Positions 46,188 to 54,636 of a DNA stretch of 64,000 nt are shown one piece after another. The translations under genes were made by a program, and so were the position numbers. The DNA is taken from contig JAKOMQ010000017.1 of NCBI GenBank assembly GCA_022241605.1, positions 21,879-85,878 of the forward strand, in the 5' to 3' direction. Position 1 is the stretch's first letter. Each line of letters starts with the position of its first letter. The notes below the pieces were generated by a model, which was given only the letters and a program-made list of their open reading frames with translations, searched no databases and was not told the origin of the DNA. This DNA comes from Aquimonas sp. (GTDB lineage: Bacteria > Pseudomonadota > Gammaproteobacteria > Xanthomonadales > Xanthomonadaceae).

Positions 46188-46810
46188 GTCTGCTTGCGGT
46201 ATTGCAGCGCCTGCAGCAGGGGCAGCACCCATTGCGCAAACTGCGCGACCAAAGCTTCGGGCTCGGACTCCAGCCACAGCAGGCGTGCACGCGAACTGCG
46301 CCAGCCGCGCGGGCCGTCGATACTGCGATGCAGCGCCACACCCAGCCGTGGCAGGCCCTCTTCAAGGATGGGCGCGGCCTCCGGAGTCCCGGTAATCAAG
46401 ACCACATCAAAACTGTCCACGGCATCCCCCAACGCGGCAGCGATACGCTCCGCGCGCTGCGGAAGGGCCGGCCACGCCAGGGATTCAATGCGCTGCTCGG
46501 TGAGCAGGGCCTGCAGCATGGGCGTTGCGGCGTCGTGCTGTCGGCCTTGGGCAAGTGGCTCGCCCGCCTGCAGCAAGGCATCGCCAAAGCTGAACACCGC
46601 CACCGTCGGCCGCGGATAGACATCGACGCGGGCGAAACCGGCAGCGGCAAGCCGGCCAATGGCGCGCGGGTCCAGCGCGTCCCCGGCCTGAAGGCCCTGC
46701 AGCGGGGCGCCAGCATAGACGCGCTCAAGCGCGCGTGCGACGGCAACGGCTTCGATCCGCAGCGGCGGCTGCGGAACGGACTCGAGCAAGGCCTGCAGCA
46801 ATGCGTCCAT
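46184..46810 (-). CDS. Short MoeA-like protein
   Basis: The 208-residue protein resembles part of MoeA: AGDALDPRAIGRLAAAGFARVDVYPRPTVAVFSFGDAL matches the VYxRPxVxxFSxGDEL region, and DVVLITGTPEAA the following DVVxxxGG loop. True MoeA is about 400 residues; here the N-terminal regions are missing or not recognisable, though the frame is intact. It is 22 bp after der and coupled to moeB by GTGA. Possible regulatory or divergent molybdenum-cofactor role. Confidence 0.6.
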   Translation of the reverse strand: MDALLQALLESVPQPPLRIEAVAVARALERVYAGAPLQGLQAGDALDPRAIGRLAAAGFARVDVYPRPTVAVFSFGDALLQAGEPLAQGRQHDAATPMLQALLTEQRIESLAWPALPQRAERIAAALGDAVDSFDVVLITGTPEAAPILEEGLPRLGVALHRSIDGPRGWRSSRARLLWLESEPEALVAQFAQWVLPLLQALQYRKQT

Positions 46811-46832
46811 GGTCGTATCGCGTCCGCCGCCC

Positions 46833-48242
46833 TCAGGATTTGCGCTTGGCGAACTGCATCAGGCGCTTGCGCTTCGACTTCTGGCGGTCGGTCAGCTCGG
46901 CCTTGGGCTTGTCCTTGTACGGGTTGTCTCCGTCGCGGAACAGCAGGGCCACCGGCGTGCCGACCAGCTTGAAGCGCTTGCGGAAGAAGTTTTCCAGGTA
47001 GCGCTTGTAGCTGTCCGGCAGGGTCTTGAGGCGCGAACCGTGGATGACGATGGTCGGCGGATTATGGCCGGCCATGTGCGCATACCGCAGCTTGGCCACG
47101 TGCCCGCGCAGCATGGGCGGCTGGAAGGCCTCGAACGCCATTTCCAGCGCGCGGTTGATGTCAGGCGTGCTGATATGACGATGCGCCGACTCATGTGCGC
47201 GGTGGACCGCACGGAACAATTCACGCAGGCCGGTGCCGTGGCGCGCCGAGATAGTCACGATTTGGGCGTAGCTGACGAAGGCCAGCCGGCGCTCGAGGTC
47301 CGCCTTGCACTGCTCCTTCTGGTACTGGCTGAGCCCATCCCATTTATTGACGGCGATCACCAGCGCACGCTGGGCCTGCAGCACGTGGCCGAGCACGGTT
47401 GCATCCTGATCGGTCACGCCTTCGCTGGCGTCGACCATGAACACCACCACCTCGCTCTGCTCGATCGCCTGCAGGGCCTTGATGACGCTGAATTTCTCGA
47501 CCACCTCCTCGACCCGGGCCTTGCGCCGGATGCCAGCGGTGTCGACCAGCCGGTATTTGCGTCCCTCGCGCTCCAGATCAACCGGGATTGAATCGCGGGT
47601 GGTGCCGGCCACTTCCGAAGCCAGCACGCGCTCTTCGCCGCAAATACGGTTGACCAGCGTCGACTTGCCAACGTTGGGGCGGCCGACGATCGCCAGACGC
47701 AGCCGTTCGGCGGGATCTTCAAGAGCCGGATCGGCCTCTTCCGACGACACTGCCGGGAGCTGCGCGTACACCGCCTCCATCAGCTGCTGCATACCGCGGC
47801 CGTGGGAGGCGGCGACCGGCAGCCGCGTTTCGATGCCCAGCCGGGCGAACTCGGCCAGCGCCACCTGCTCGTCGAGGCCATCGGTCTTGTTGACCGCCAG
47901 CACGATGGGCTTCGACTGGCGGCGCAGCCGGCTCAGGATCTCGCTGTCGTCCGGAGTGATGCCCGCGCGGCCGTCAACGATGAACAACAGCACCTCGGCT
48001 TCCTCGACCGCAGCCCAGCTCTGGACCTCCGCGCGCTCACCGAGGCTGCCCTCTTCAGAGCCGATGCCGCCGGTATCGACCACCATGAAGGGGCGCTCGC
48101 CCAGTCGGCAGACGCCGTACTGGCGATCACGGGTCAAGCCCGGCTGATCGGCGACGAGCGCGTCACGAGAACGCGTGAGCACGTTGAAAAGGGTGGACTT
48201 GCCGACATTGGGGCGGCCCACCAGGGCGACGAGAGGCAACAT
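46833..48242 (-). CDS. der: Ribosome-associated GTPase Der (EngA)
   Basis: The 469-residue protein has two tandem GTPase domains, each with [10 protein letters not shown] (about residues 9 and 190) and NKTDG/NKWDG, followed by a C-terminal KH-like domain. Essential in 50S ribosome assembly. The length is normal. It follows a terminator after bamB, so it may have its own promoter, and precedes the moeA-like gene. Confidence 0.97.
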   Translation of the reverse strand: MLPLVALVGRPNVGKSTLFNVLTRSRDALVADQPGLTRDRQYGVCRLGERPFMVVDTGGIGSEEGSLGERAEVQSWAAVEEAEVLLFIVDGRAGITPDDSEILSRLRRQSKPIVLAVNKTDGLDEQVALAEFARLGIETRLPVAASHGRGMQQLMEAVYAQLPAVSSEEADPALEDPAERLRLAIVGRPNVGKSTLVNRICGEERVLASEVAGTTRDSIPVDLEREGRKYRLVDTAGIRRKARVEEVVEKFSVIKALQAIEQSEVVVFMVDASEGVTDQDATVLGHVLQAQRALVIAVNKWDGLSQYQKEQCKADLERRLAFVSYAQIVTISARHGTGLRELFRAVHRAHESAHRHISTPDINRALEMAFEAFQPPMLRGHVAKLRYAHMAGHNPPTIVIHGSRLKTLPDSYKRYLENFFRKRFKLVGTPVALLFRDGDNPYKDKPKAELTDRQKSKRKRLMQFAKRKS

Positions 48243-48296
48243 TCTTCAGGTTTCCAGCGGGGTCGCACGAGGCCCGGCCCCGGGGATCATGAGCGA

Positions 48297-48328
48297 GAAA
48301 ACCCGCCCCCGCAAACGCGGGGACGGGC
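48297..48328 (-). terminator. Rho-independent terminator after bamB
   Basis: On the minus strand GCCCGTCCCCGCG pairs with GCGGGGGCGGGT around a short TTT loop, followed by TTTTC. It lies between bamB and der. Confidence 0.75.
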
Positions 48329-48375
48329 CGAAAGCTTCCAACGGTGCAACGTGGCCGCGCACTGCGGCCAGGCTG

Positions 48376-49566
48376 TCAGGGACGCAGGCGGTAGGCCGCA
48401 ACGTCTCCCCAGGTGCTGGTGACAAGCAGCAGATCGCCGACCACCAAGGGGGTGGCGCGGATCGGGCGCTTGCCCAGCCGCTGGCGTGCAATGGTGCGCC
48501 CGTCGGAGGAGTCCAGCCAATGGATGAAGCCCTCTACGTCGCCTACAGCGACATGGCCTCCGTGGGCTACCGGCGTGGTCAACCAGCGATAGCCCAGGTC
48601 CTCGTTGCGCCAGAGTGCGGACCCGGTGCGGCGGTCGAGTGCCCACACCACGCCGCGCGCATCGGCCACCAGCAGCTGCTCTCCAGCCAGAGAGACTCCG
48701 CCATAGGAGGACAGCTCACGGTTCCAGAGTGGGCGCGCGGAGGTCGCCTCCAGCGCCACGGCTTGGCCGCGATAGCTGGTGGCGTAGAGCAGGCCCTGAT
48801 CGAACGCCATCTCGCCGTCGACGTCGGACATCCGGTCGAGATCGGTGCGCCCCTCACTGGTACCCACCGTCTGCTCCCAGACCGGGGTGCCCGCATCGAG
48901 GCGCAGCGCAACCACGCTGCCGTCGTCGTAACCAAGGAAAACGGCCGTTTCGACGATCAGCGGCGGGCTGTTGCCGCGCAGGCTCAGCGTCGGAATACTG
49001 CGGTCATGGACCCAGCGCCGCTCGCCGCTGGTGGCACTGAATGCGAACGCGCGACCATCGTTGGCGCGGACCACGACCAGCCCCCGACCAATGGCGGGCG
49101 CGGCAATGACCTCGGAGGAAACGCGGGCACGCCAGCGCTCCTGACCGTTGTCCGGATTGAGGGCCACGACCACACCGTCCAGCGTGGGCAGCACCAGGGT
49201 CGACTCCCCGTAAGCCGGGCTGCCGCCGAAGCGCAGACCCTCGAATCGCTGCTTCCAGACCTCGCGACCGGTCTCCACGTCCAAGGCCACAACATCGCCA
49301 CGCGAGGATCCAAAGTAGAGCCGCCCGCCGCCTGCAGCAGGGCGCTGGCGCAGACCGGTGCGGCGCTCGCCCTTGCCTACCGAACGGCTCCATACCCGCT
49401 GGAGCTCGATCTCGGGGGAAATCTTCTGCAGCTCCGCCGGCGGCTGGACATTCTCGCGCTTGGACGGTCCACCACCACAGCCGGCGAGGAGAACCAGCGC
49501 TGCGAGCGGCGCCAACCATGCCAAACGGCCAAGGCGGAGCATGGGAGTCAGTGCGCGCGACGCCAT
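48376..49566 (-). CDS. bamB: Outer-membrane assembly lipoprotein BamB
   Basis: The 396-residue lipoprotein has a lipobox (LVLLAGCGGG, Cys about 31) and a beta-propeller of PQQ-like repeats (LYFGSSRGDVVALDVETGREVWK, VVALNPDNGQERW, VWALDRRTGSALW). BamB helps the BAM complex insert outer-membrane proteins. The ATG at 49566 is preferred over TTG 49572, two codons upstream. The family and neighbourhood (der, yfgM) match. Confidence 0.93.
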   Translation of the reverse strand: MASRALTPMLRLGRLAWLAPLAALVLLAGCGGGPSKRENVQPPAELQKISPEIELQRVWSRSVGKGERRTGLRQRPAAGGGRLYFGSSRGDVVALDVETGREVWKQRFEGLRFGGSPAYGESTLVLPTLDGVVVALNPDNGQERWRARVSSEVIAAPAIGRGLVVVRANDGRAFAFSATSGERRWVHDRSIPTLSLRGNSPPLIVETAVFLGYDDGSVVALRLDAGTPVWEQTVGTSEGRTDLDRMSDVDGEMAFDQGLLYATSYRGQAVALEATSARPLWNRELSSYGGVSLAGEQLLVADARGVVWALDRRTGSALWRNEDLGYRWLTTPVAHGGHVAVGDVEGFIHWLDSSDGRTIARQRLGKRPIRATPLVVGDLLLVTSTWGDVAAYRLRP

Positions 49567-49568
49567 GC

Positions 49569-50216
49569 TCAAGAGCCCCGCTCGACGATCACGCCGAGAT
49601 CGGCCAATTTCAGCTCGACCAAGCCCCGGGTCTGAACACCCTCCTGCAAATGGGTCAGGGCGTCCTGGTAGGCATCGATGGCTTCATCGCGTCGGCCCTG
49701 GGCGCGCAGGATATCGCCGCGAAGATCCGCTACCAGGCCAGCGTAGCCACCACTCATGCCCTGCAGGAGAGTCAGGGCTTCGTCGTGTTCGCCGCGGCCG
49801 TACTTCAATCGAGCGATACGCAATTCCGCCAGCTGGGCGAGCAGCGGTTCCGGGGAAAGCGATCGGGCCCGCTGCAGGGCGGTCAGTGACGCGTCGATAT
49901 CACCTGCTTCGGCATGGATCTGGGCCATCTGCAGCTGCGCCATGGCAGCGTAGGGAGACTTGGCAAAGCGATCGGCAAGACCCTGCGCGACCTCGCCCGC
50001 CTCGCTGCTGTTGCCGACTTCGACAGCCTCTCGCAGGTTGGCGAACTGGGCAGCGGCGTCGACCTTCTGCTGGGCCTGTCCCTGCTGGTACCACTGCCAG
50101 CCAAGAAATGCCAGCAGGCCGACGCTGACGCCGCCCAGCATGGAGCTGGCGTTGTCCTTGACCCATCGACGAACGCGCTCTCCACGCTCGTATTCATCCA
50201 TTTGTTCAAGCGACAT
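49569..50216 (-). CDS. yfgM: YfgM-like tetratricopeptide protein
   Basis: This 215-residue membrane-anchored protein has an N-terminal cytoplasmic stretch, one helix (about 27-45, SVGLLAFLGWQWYQQG) and a periplasmic TPR region. YfgM associates with the Sec translocon/PpiD. It begins MSLEQMDEYERGERVRRWV, typical of the family, and sits directly upstream of bamB. Confidence 0.9.
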   Translation of the reverse strand: MSLEQMDEYERGERVRRWVKDNASSMLGGVSVGLLAFLGWQWYQQGQAQQKVDAAAQFANLREAVEVGNSSEAGEVAQGLADRFAKSPYAAMAQLQMAQIHAEAGDIDASLTALQRARSLSPEPLLAQLAELRIARLKYGRGEHDEALTLLQGMSGGYAGLVADLRGDILRAQGRRDEAIDAYQDALTHLQEGVQTRGLVELKLADLGVIVERGS

Positions 50217-50281
50217 CTTCGAATCCGTTGCAGGGGTGGAACGCCACGCGCAAAGCCTGCGGTGGCACAGGAAGGATGCAG

Positions 50282-51205
50282 TCAGCCCGCATTGGCGGGA
50301 GACACGGCACCGTCGGTCGCCAGTCTAAAGCGGGCGACATTCGCGCGCCTGAAGGCACTTACATCGAGGAGTTCTCCGTTCAGGCGCAGCTCGACGCCAC
50401 CGGCATTGCCGAGTGAAATCCTCAGCCCCTCGCTGAGCGGATACTGCCGCTCGCTGCCTGCGCGCAAGAGTGCCGACTCGAGCACGCGACCATCGGGGGT
50501 GCTGATCTCGACCCAGCTGTCCTCCTGCAGCACCAGCTGCAGGCCGGGCGCCGGCAGATCGGCTTCTTGGCCAGGCGCTGCCTCGATCGCGGCCGTCGAC
50601 GGATCCTCGGCGGCGAGCGGCGGAAGCGGGCCCGCGCTGCTGCGGGTTTGGAAAACCGGCGCGAGCGAGGCCATGACCGGGTAATCCGAGGCCTCCGTGC
50701 GGCTCGGGCGCGGGCTCGGCGAAGCCTCCATGCCGGCCGGCACGGGCGCATCCAGCGCCGTCAGCATGGCGCGCTCCGAAGGCAGCTGGCTCGACGTTGC
50801 GATCCAGATGATCGGCACCACGATCGCAGCGGTCAGCAGCACATTGCTGAGCCGGCTGGTGTAACGACCGATCCGTGCCCCGTGGCGTGAGCCGGTATGG
50901 GAAACAAGCGCCGGCGCCGAAGTCGGCTGCGGCGGCGGTGCCGCTGACTCGACCACGACGCTTGGCAAGCCGACCGCCTTTGCGTAGGAAGCCAGATAGC
51001 CGCGCGTGAAGACCGGCGCACCGAGCAGATCGAGCTCATCGCGCTCGATCGCTTCGATGATCTGCACCTTGAGCTTCAATTCGGCCGCAAGCTCGGACAC
51101 GCTGCGCCCGGAGGCCTCGCGCCGTGCCCTCAGCCGAGCGCCGAGGCTTTGGAGCTGACCGCCCTCCGTCGCGCACGATGTCGAACGCTGTTCGATTCCG
51201 CTCAT
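50282..51205 (-). CDS. rodZ: RodZ-like cytoskeletal protein (HTH plus DUF4115)
   Basis: This 307-residue protein has an N-terminal helix-turn-helix (about 18-80, LRARREASGRSVSELAAELK), one membrane helix (about 127-143, NVLLTAAIVVPIIWIA) and a C-terminal DUF4115 beta domain (about 225-300, EDSWVEISTPDGRVLE). RodZ links MreB to the membrane for rod shape. Start and stop overlap pilF by ATGA. In many gammaproteobacteria ispG and hisS lie between rodZ and yfgM; here they do not. Confidence 0.88.
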   Translation of the reverse strand: MSGIEQRSTSCATEGGQLQSLGARLRARREASGRSVSELAAELKLKVQIIEAIERDELDLLGAPVFTRGYLASYAKAVGLPSVVVESAAPPPQPTSAPALVSHTGSRHGARIGRYTSRLSNVLLTAAIVVPIIWIATSSQLPSERAMLTALDAPVPAGMEASPSPRPSRTEASDYPVMASLAPVFQTRSSAGPLPPLAAEDPSTAAIEAAPGQEADLPAPGLQLVLQEDSWVEISTPDGRVLESALLRAGSERQYPLSEGLRISLGNAGGVELRLNGELLDVSAFRRANVARFRLATDGAVSPANAG

Positions 51206-51984
51206 TGTTGTACAGGCTCCCCCTGGAGCTGATTTTGACGCCCGTGTTCCGGAAAATCCTGGCGCAGACGGTTCCGATAGCGATCAGCCGCAACCGAATC
51301 ACCCAGGGCCTCCTCGATCAACACACCCAGCTCCAGCGCATCCGGCGCTGAACCTGCGGCGGCTTCGTAGCGCTGCAGAAATGCCCGGGCCCTGAGCGGC
51401 TCGCGCTTGCCGACGTGGATCCGCGCCAGATCCAGCAGCACATCGGGTTGGTCCGCGTCGAGCTCAAGCGATCGACGGAGATAGGCTTCCGCGGCCTCGA
51501 TCCGCCCGGCCTTGAACGCGCAAACGCCCGCGTTGGTGAAAGCAAGCGCAGGCGTTTCGTAAAAGGGATCATCGACCGCAGCCCTGAATCGCCGGTCGGC
51601 CTCGTCGAATCGACCCTGGCGACAGAGGAATTGGCCGTAATTGTTGTTGAGCGCGCCATCATCAGGCTTCAGATCGACCGCGCGTCGATAGTGGCGCTCG
51701 GCAACTTCGCGCCGGTCGATCTTTTCATTCAGCACCGCGATCACGGTGTGGGCATCTGTTGAGCGCGGGTCGAGCTGCAGCGCGCGCTGCAGGCGATCCT
51801 GGGCGGTGCGCAAATCTCCCCGCTGCAGATAGGCCCGGCCCATCTCGACGTGCAGCGAAGCCGCATTCGCATTGCCCTCGCTGGTCTGCGGGCCGCGCGC
51901 CGGGCGCTGAACCGTGGGGTCGCTTGCGCAGCCGCCAAGCACGGCTGCGGCAACCAGGCAGGCCAGCCAGCGCTCAGGCCGCAT
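51202..51984 (-). CDS. pilF: Type IV pilus biogenesis/stability lipoprotein PilF (PilW)
   Basis: The 260-residue lipoprotein has lipobox LGGC (Cys about 19) and about six TPR repeats ([60 protein letters not shown]). PilF pilots the secretin PilQ to the outer membrane. The start overlaps rlmN by 11 bp. Functionally it belongs with the Pil-Chp cluster at the other end of the window. Confidence 0.9.
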   Translation of the reverse strand: MRPERWLACLVAAAVLGGCASDPTVQRPARGPQTSEGNANAASLHVEMGRAYLQRGDLRTAQDRLQRALQLDPRSTDAHTVIAVLNEKIDRREVAERHYRRAVDLKPDDGALNNNYGQFLCRQGRFDEADRRFRAAVDDPFYETPALAFTNAGVCAFKAGRIEAAEAYLRRSLELDADQPDVLLDLARIHVGKREPLRARAFLQRYEAAAGSAPDALELGVLIEEALGDSVAADRYRNRLRQDFPEHGRQNQLQGEPVQQ

Positions 51985-53173
51985 CGACCACCCCCGACCG
52001 CTGCAGATGTCGCTGGAAATCGGCCTGTCGGCGCGTACGGTCAGCCACTTGACCCTTCAGCTGGCCACAGGCTGCATCGATGTCGTCCCCACGCGTGCGC
52101 CGAACCATCGTCAGCACCTGGCTGTCGAGCAGGATTTTCTGGAAGGCGCGGATGTCCTCCTCGGTGCTGCGCTCGAAGCGTGTGCCGGCAAAGGGGTTGA
52201 ACGGGATCAGGTTGACCTTGGCGGCGTCGGCATACTGCACGGTGTTCGAAAACCGGCGCATCAGCCGCGCGAGGTCGCGCGCATGCTCGGGGCGGTCGTT
52301 GACCCCGCGCATCAATGTGTATTCGAAGGTGATCGACGCGCGCTTCTTGCGCACCGCGTAGCGCACGCAGGCGTCCATCAGCTCGGCGATCGGGTATTTC
52401 TTGTTGAGCGGCACAAGTTCGGTGCGCAGGTCGTCATTGGGCGCGTGCAGCGACACCGCCAGCGAGACGTCGGACTCCTCGGCCAACCGGTCGATCATCG
52501 GCACCAGGCCCGCGGTGGACAGGGTCACGCGCTTGTTGGCCAGACCGAACCCAAGGTCGTCTCGCATGATCGACATCGCGCGGACGACGTTGTCGAAGTT
52601 CAGCAGCGGCTCGCCCATGCCCATCATCACCACGTTGGTCAGCTTGCGGTGCTGGTGGGCCTTGTTGCCCAGGTGCTTGGAGGCGGTCCACACCTGGCCG
52701 ATGATCTCGGCGGTGGACAGGTTGCGGTTGAACCCTTGGGTCGCGGTGCTGCAGAACTGGCAGTTCAGACCACAGCCGACCTGACTCGACACGCACAGCG
52801 TGCCGCGGCCCTTGTCAGGGATGAACACGGTCTCGATGGCGTTGGCGCTGTCCATGCCCAGCAGCCACTTGTGGGTGCCATCCGCGGACGCCTTGTCGAA
52901 CACCACGCCCGGCGGGCGGATATCGCAGTGCTGCTCCAGCTTGCCGCGCAGGACCTTGCCGACATCGGTCATCTGGCCGATATCGGTGACGTGCAGGTGG
53001 TACATCCACTTCATGATCTGGTGCGCGCGGAAGCGCTTCTCGCCGAGCACCTCGACGAAGAAGCGCTCCATGCCGGCGCGATCCAGATCGAACAGGTTGA
53101 GCCGCTCCGGCGCGCGCGACGGCTCCGCGACGGCAGGCGTCGAGGAATCGAGGCGGACGGGGATCTGGCTCAT
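51974..53173 (-). CDS. rlmN: Dual-specificity RNA methyltransferase RlmN
   Basis: The 399-residue radical-SAM enzyme methylates C2 of A2503 in 23S rRNA and A37 in tRNA. The cluster-binding motif is [14 protein letters not shown] (about 145-158), with [21 protein letters not shown] and a catalytic cysteine near DIDAACGQL. The start ATG 53173 (MSQIPVRLD) fits the family; upstream codons of the open frame overlap ndk. Confidence 0.95.
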   Translation of the reverse strand: MSQIPVRLDSSTPAVAEPSRAPERLNLFDLDRAGMERFFVEVLGEKRFRAHQIMKWMYHLHVTDIGQMTDVGKVLRGKLEQHCDIRPPGVVFDKASADGTHKWLLGMDSANAIETVFIPDKGRGTLCVSSQVGCGLNCQFCSTATQGFNRNLSTAEIIGQVWTASKHLGNKAHQHRKLTNVVMMGMGEPLLNFDNVVRAMSIMRDDLGFGLANKRVTLSTAGLVPMIDRLAEESDVSLAVSLHAPNDDLRTELVPLNKKYPIAELMDACVRYAVRKKRASITFEYTLMRGVNDRPEHARDLARLMRRFSNTVQYADAAKVNLIPFNPFAGTRFERSTEEDIRAFQKILLDSQVLTMVRRTRGDDIDAACGQLKGQVADRTRRQADFQRHLQRSGVVDAA

Positions 53174-53201
53174 GGCCGCTCCAGTGGGTTCGCCTGCCTG
53201 A

Positions 53202-53627
53202 TCAGCGCGGGCAGAGTTCGGTGGCAGCGAAGAAATACGCGGTCTCGATCGCCGCATTCTCCAGGCTGTCGGAGCCGTGCACCGCGTTGGCATCGATGCT
53301 TTCCGCGAAATCAGCGCGGATGGTGCCAGCAGCGGCGTCCTTCGGGTTGGTGGCGCCCATCAGGTCGCGGTTCTTGAGGACCGCGTTGTCACCTTCCAGC
53401 ACCTGGATCATGACCGGGCCCGAAATCATGAACTCGACCAGAGCGTTGAAAAACGGACGCTCGCGATGCACCGCATAGAAGCCTTCGGCCTCCTTGCGCG
53501 ACAGGTGCTTCATCTTCGCCGCGACAACCTTGAGGCCGGCCTTTTCGAACCGGCTGTAGATTTCGCCGATCACGTTCTTGGCGACGGCATCGGGCTTGAT
53601 GATGGAAATGGTGCGCTCGAGCGCCAT
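53202..53627 (-). CDS. ndk: Nucleoside diphosphate kinase
   Basis: The 141-residue enzyme transfers phosphate from ATP to NDPs. Motifs: [37 protein letters not shown], and the active His in [13 protein letters not shown]. Normal length. It opens the minus-strand block running to moeB. Confidence 0.97.
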   Translation of the reverse strand: MALERTISIIKPDAVAKNVIGEIYSRFEKAGLKVVAAKMKHLSRKEAEGFYAVHRERPFFNALVEFMISGPVMIQVLEGDNAVLKNRDLMGATNPKDAAAGTIRADFAESIDANAVHGSDSLENAAIETAYFFAATELCPR

Positions 53628-53937
53628 GCTGCAACTCCGGGTGAGTGTTGTAAAAGGGAGACAGGCTTCCTGCTGCGCGGGGCGTTTTCCGCCTCAAATC
53701 GCGAGCTTAGGGCCGATTGATCAAGTAGTGTAGCCGAAGCCTGACGCAAAGACACATTGCCGGTCTCGATCTTGCAGGCCAGATTTGGCTGCTGGCGCTG
53801 CTTGCGCGAACGGCGTCACATTCTGGCGACACATTGCCCGAGGAACGCGGGCGCCGCGCCTGCCACAGGTCCCACCCGGCGCCAGTCACCCACGTGCGAT
53901 GGGCATTGACCGCAGACCGGATTCGAGCCTAGTCTGT
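53628..53937. promoter_or_regulatory. Divergent intergenic region ndk / psrA-like
   Basis: The 310-bp region must contain the ndk and TetR promoters. A PsrA-type box begins at its right end. I see no further clear signal or gene. Confidence 0.4.
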
Positions 53938-53951
53938 CAAACGTTTGTTTG
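53938..53951. promoter_or_regulatory. PsrA-type operator
   Basis: CAAACGTTTGTTTG fits the PsrA consensus (G/C)AAAC-N2-4-GTTT(G/C) with a 4-nt spacer. It also contains the perfect palindrome CAAACGTTTG. It lies 18 nt before the GTG start of the TetR gene, so the gene is likely autoregulated. Confidence 0.65.
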
Positions 53952-53969
53952 AATCCGGGAGCGCAGCGC

Positions 53970-54599
53970 GTGGGGCTGAGCCAGTTCTCCACCAAGGAGC
54001 GGCTGCTGACCGCAGCCGAGCAGCTGTTTGCGGAGCACGGCTTCGCGGCGACCTCGCTGCGACAGCTCACCGCCTGCGCGGACGTCAACATCGCCGCGGT
54101 CAACTACCATTTCGGCAGCAAGGAAAACCTCATCACCGAGGTCTTCCGCCGCCGCTTCGACGAACTCAGCGCGCGTCGGCTGGAGCTGCTGCACCAGGCA
54201 ATCGCACGCGATCCGCAGGACCTGCAGGCCATCCTCGCCGCCTTTATCGTCCCCGCCATGCAGATCGGCATGGAAGGCGAAGGGGCGGCCTTCGTGCGCG
54301 TCGTTGCCCGCGCCTACGCTGAGAAGAACGAGCGCCTGCGCCAGTTCCTGTCCGATCACTACGGCCACGTGCTGCGCGAGTTCGCGCGCGCCATCCAGCA
54401 CTGCCTGCCCGCCCTGCCGAAGCAGGACCTCTACTGGCGCCTCGACTACATCGCCGGCGCACTCACCTATGCCATGGCCGACTTCGGCCTGATCCGTCGC
54501 CAGCCCGGCGTCAGCGAGCAGGAGCATTGCGCGCTGGCCGCCGACAACTTGTTGCGTTTCGCCGTCGCCGGTCTGCGGGCACCGCCCGCGCTCGGCTGA
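53970..54599 (+). CDS. PsrA-like TetR-family regulator
   Basis: This 209-residue regulator has an N-terminal helix-turn-helix: LLTAAEQLFAEHGFAATSLRQLTACADVNIAAVNYHFGSKENLI, close to PsrA of Pseudomonas. PsrA senses long-chain fatty acids and represses fad genes; here a fadN/fadA pair follows directly. I chose GTG 53970, after GGGAG, because TTG 53949 lies inside the operator-like box; the TTG remains possible. The identity as PsrA is inferred from motif, operator and context. Confidence 0.75.
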   Translation: MGLSQFSTKERLLTAAEQLFAEHGFAATSLRQLTACADVNIAAVNYHFGSKENLITEVFRRRFDELSARRLELLHQAIARDPQDLQAILAAFIVPAMQIGMEGEGAAFVRVVARAYAEKNERLRQFLSDHYGHVLREFARAIQHCLPALPKQDLYWRLDYIAGALTYAMADFGLIRRQPGVSEQEHCALAADNLLRFAVAGLRAPPALG

Positions 54600-54636
54600 T
54601 TCCCCCTCCACCACCCCCGCCCCACGAGGTCACTTC

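Noticed and set aside
46184..46810. Frameshifted full-length moeA
   Set aside because: The frame is intact between der and moeB with no upstream MoeA-like sequence in other frames; it is short but unbroken.
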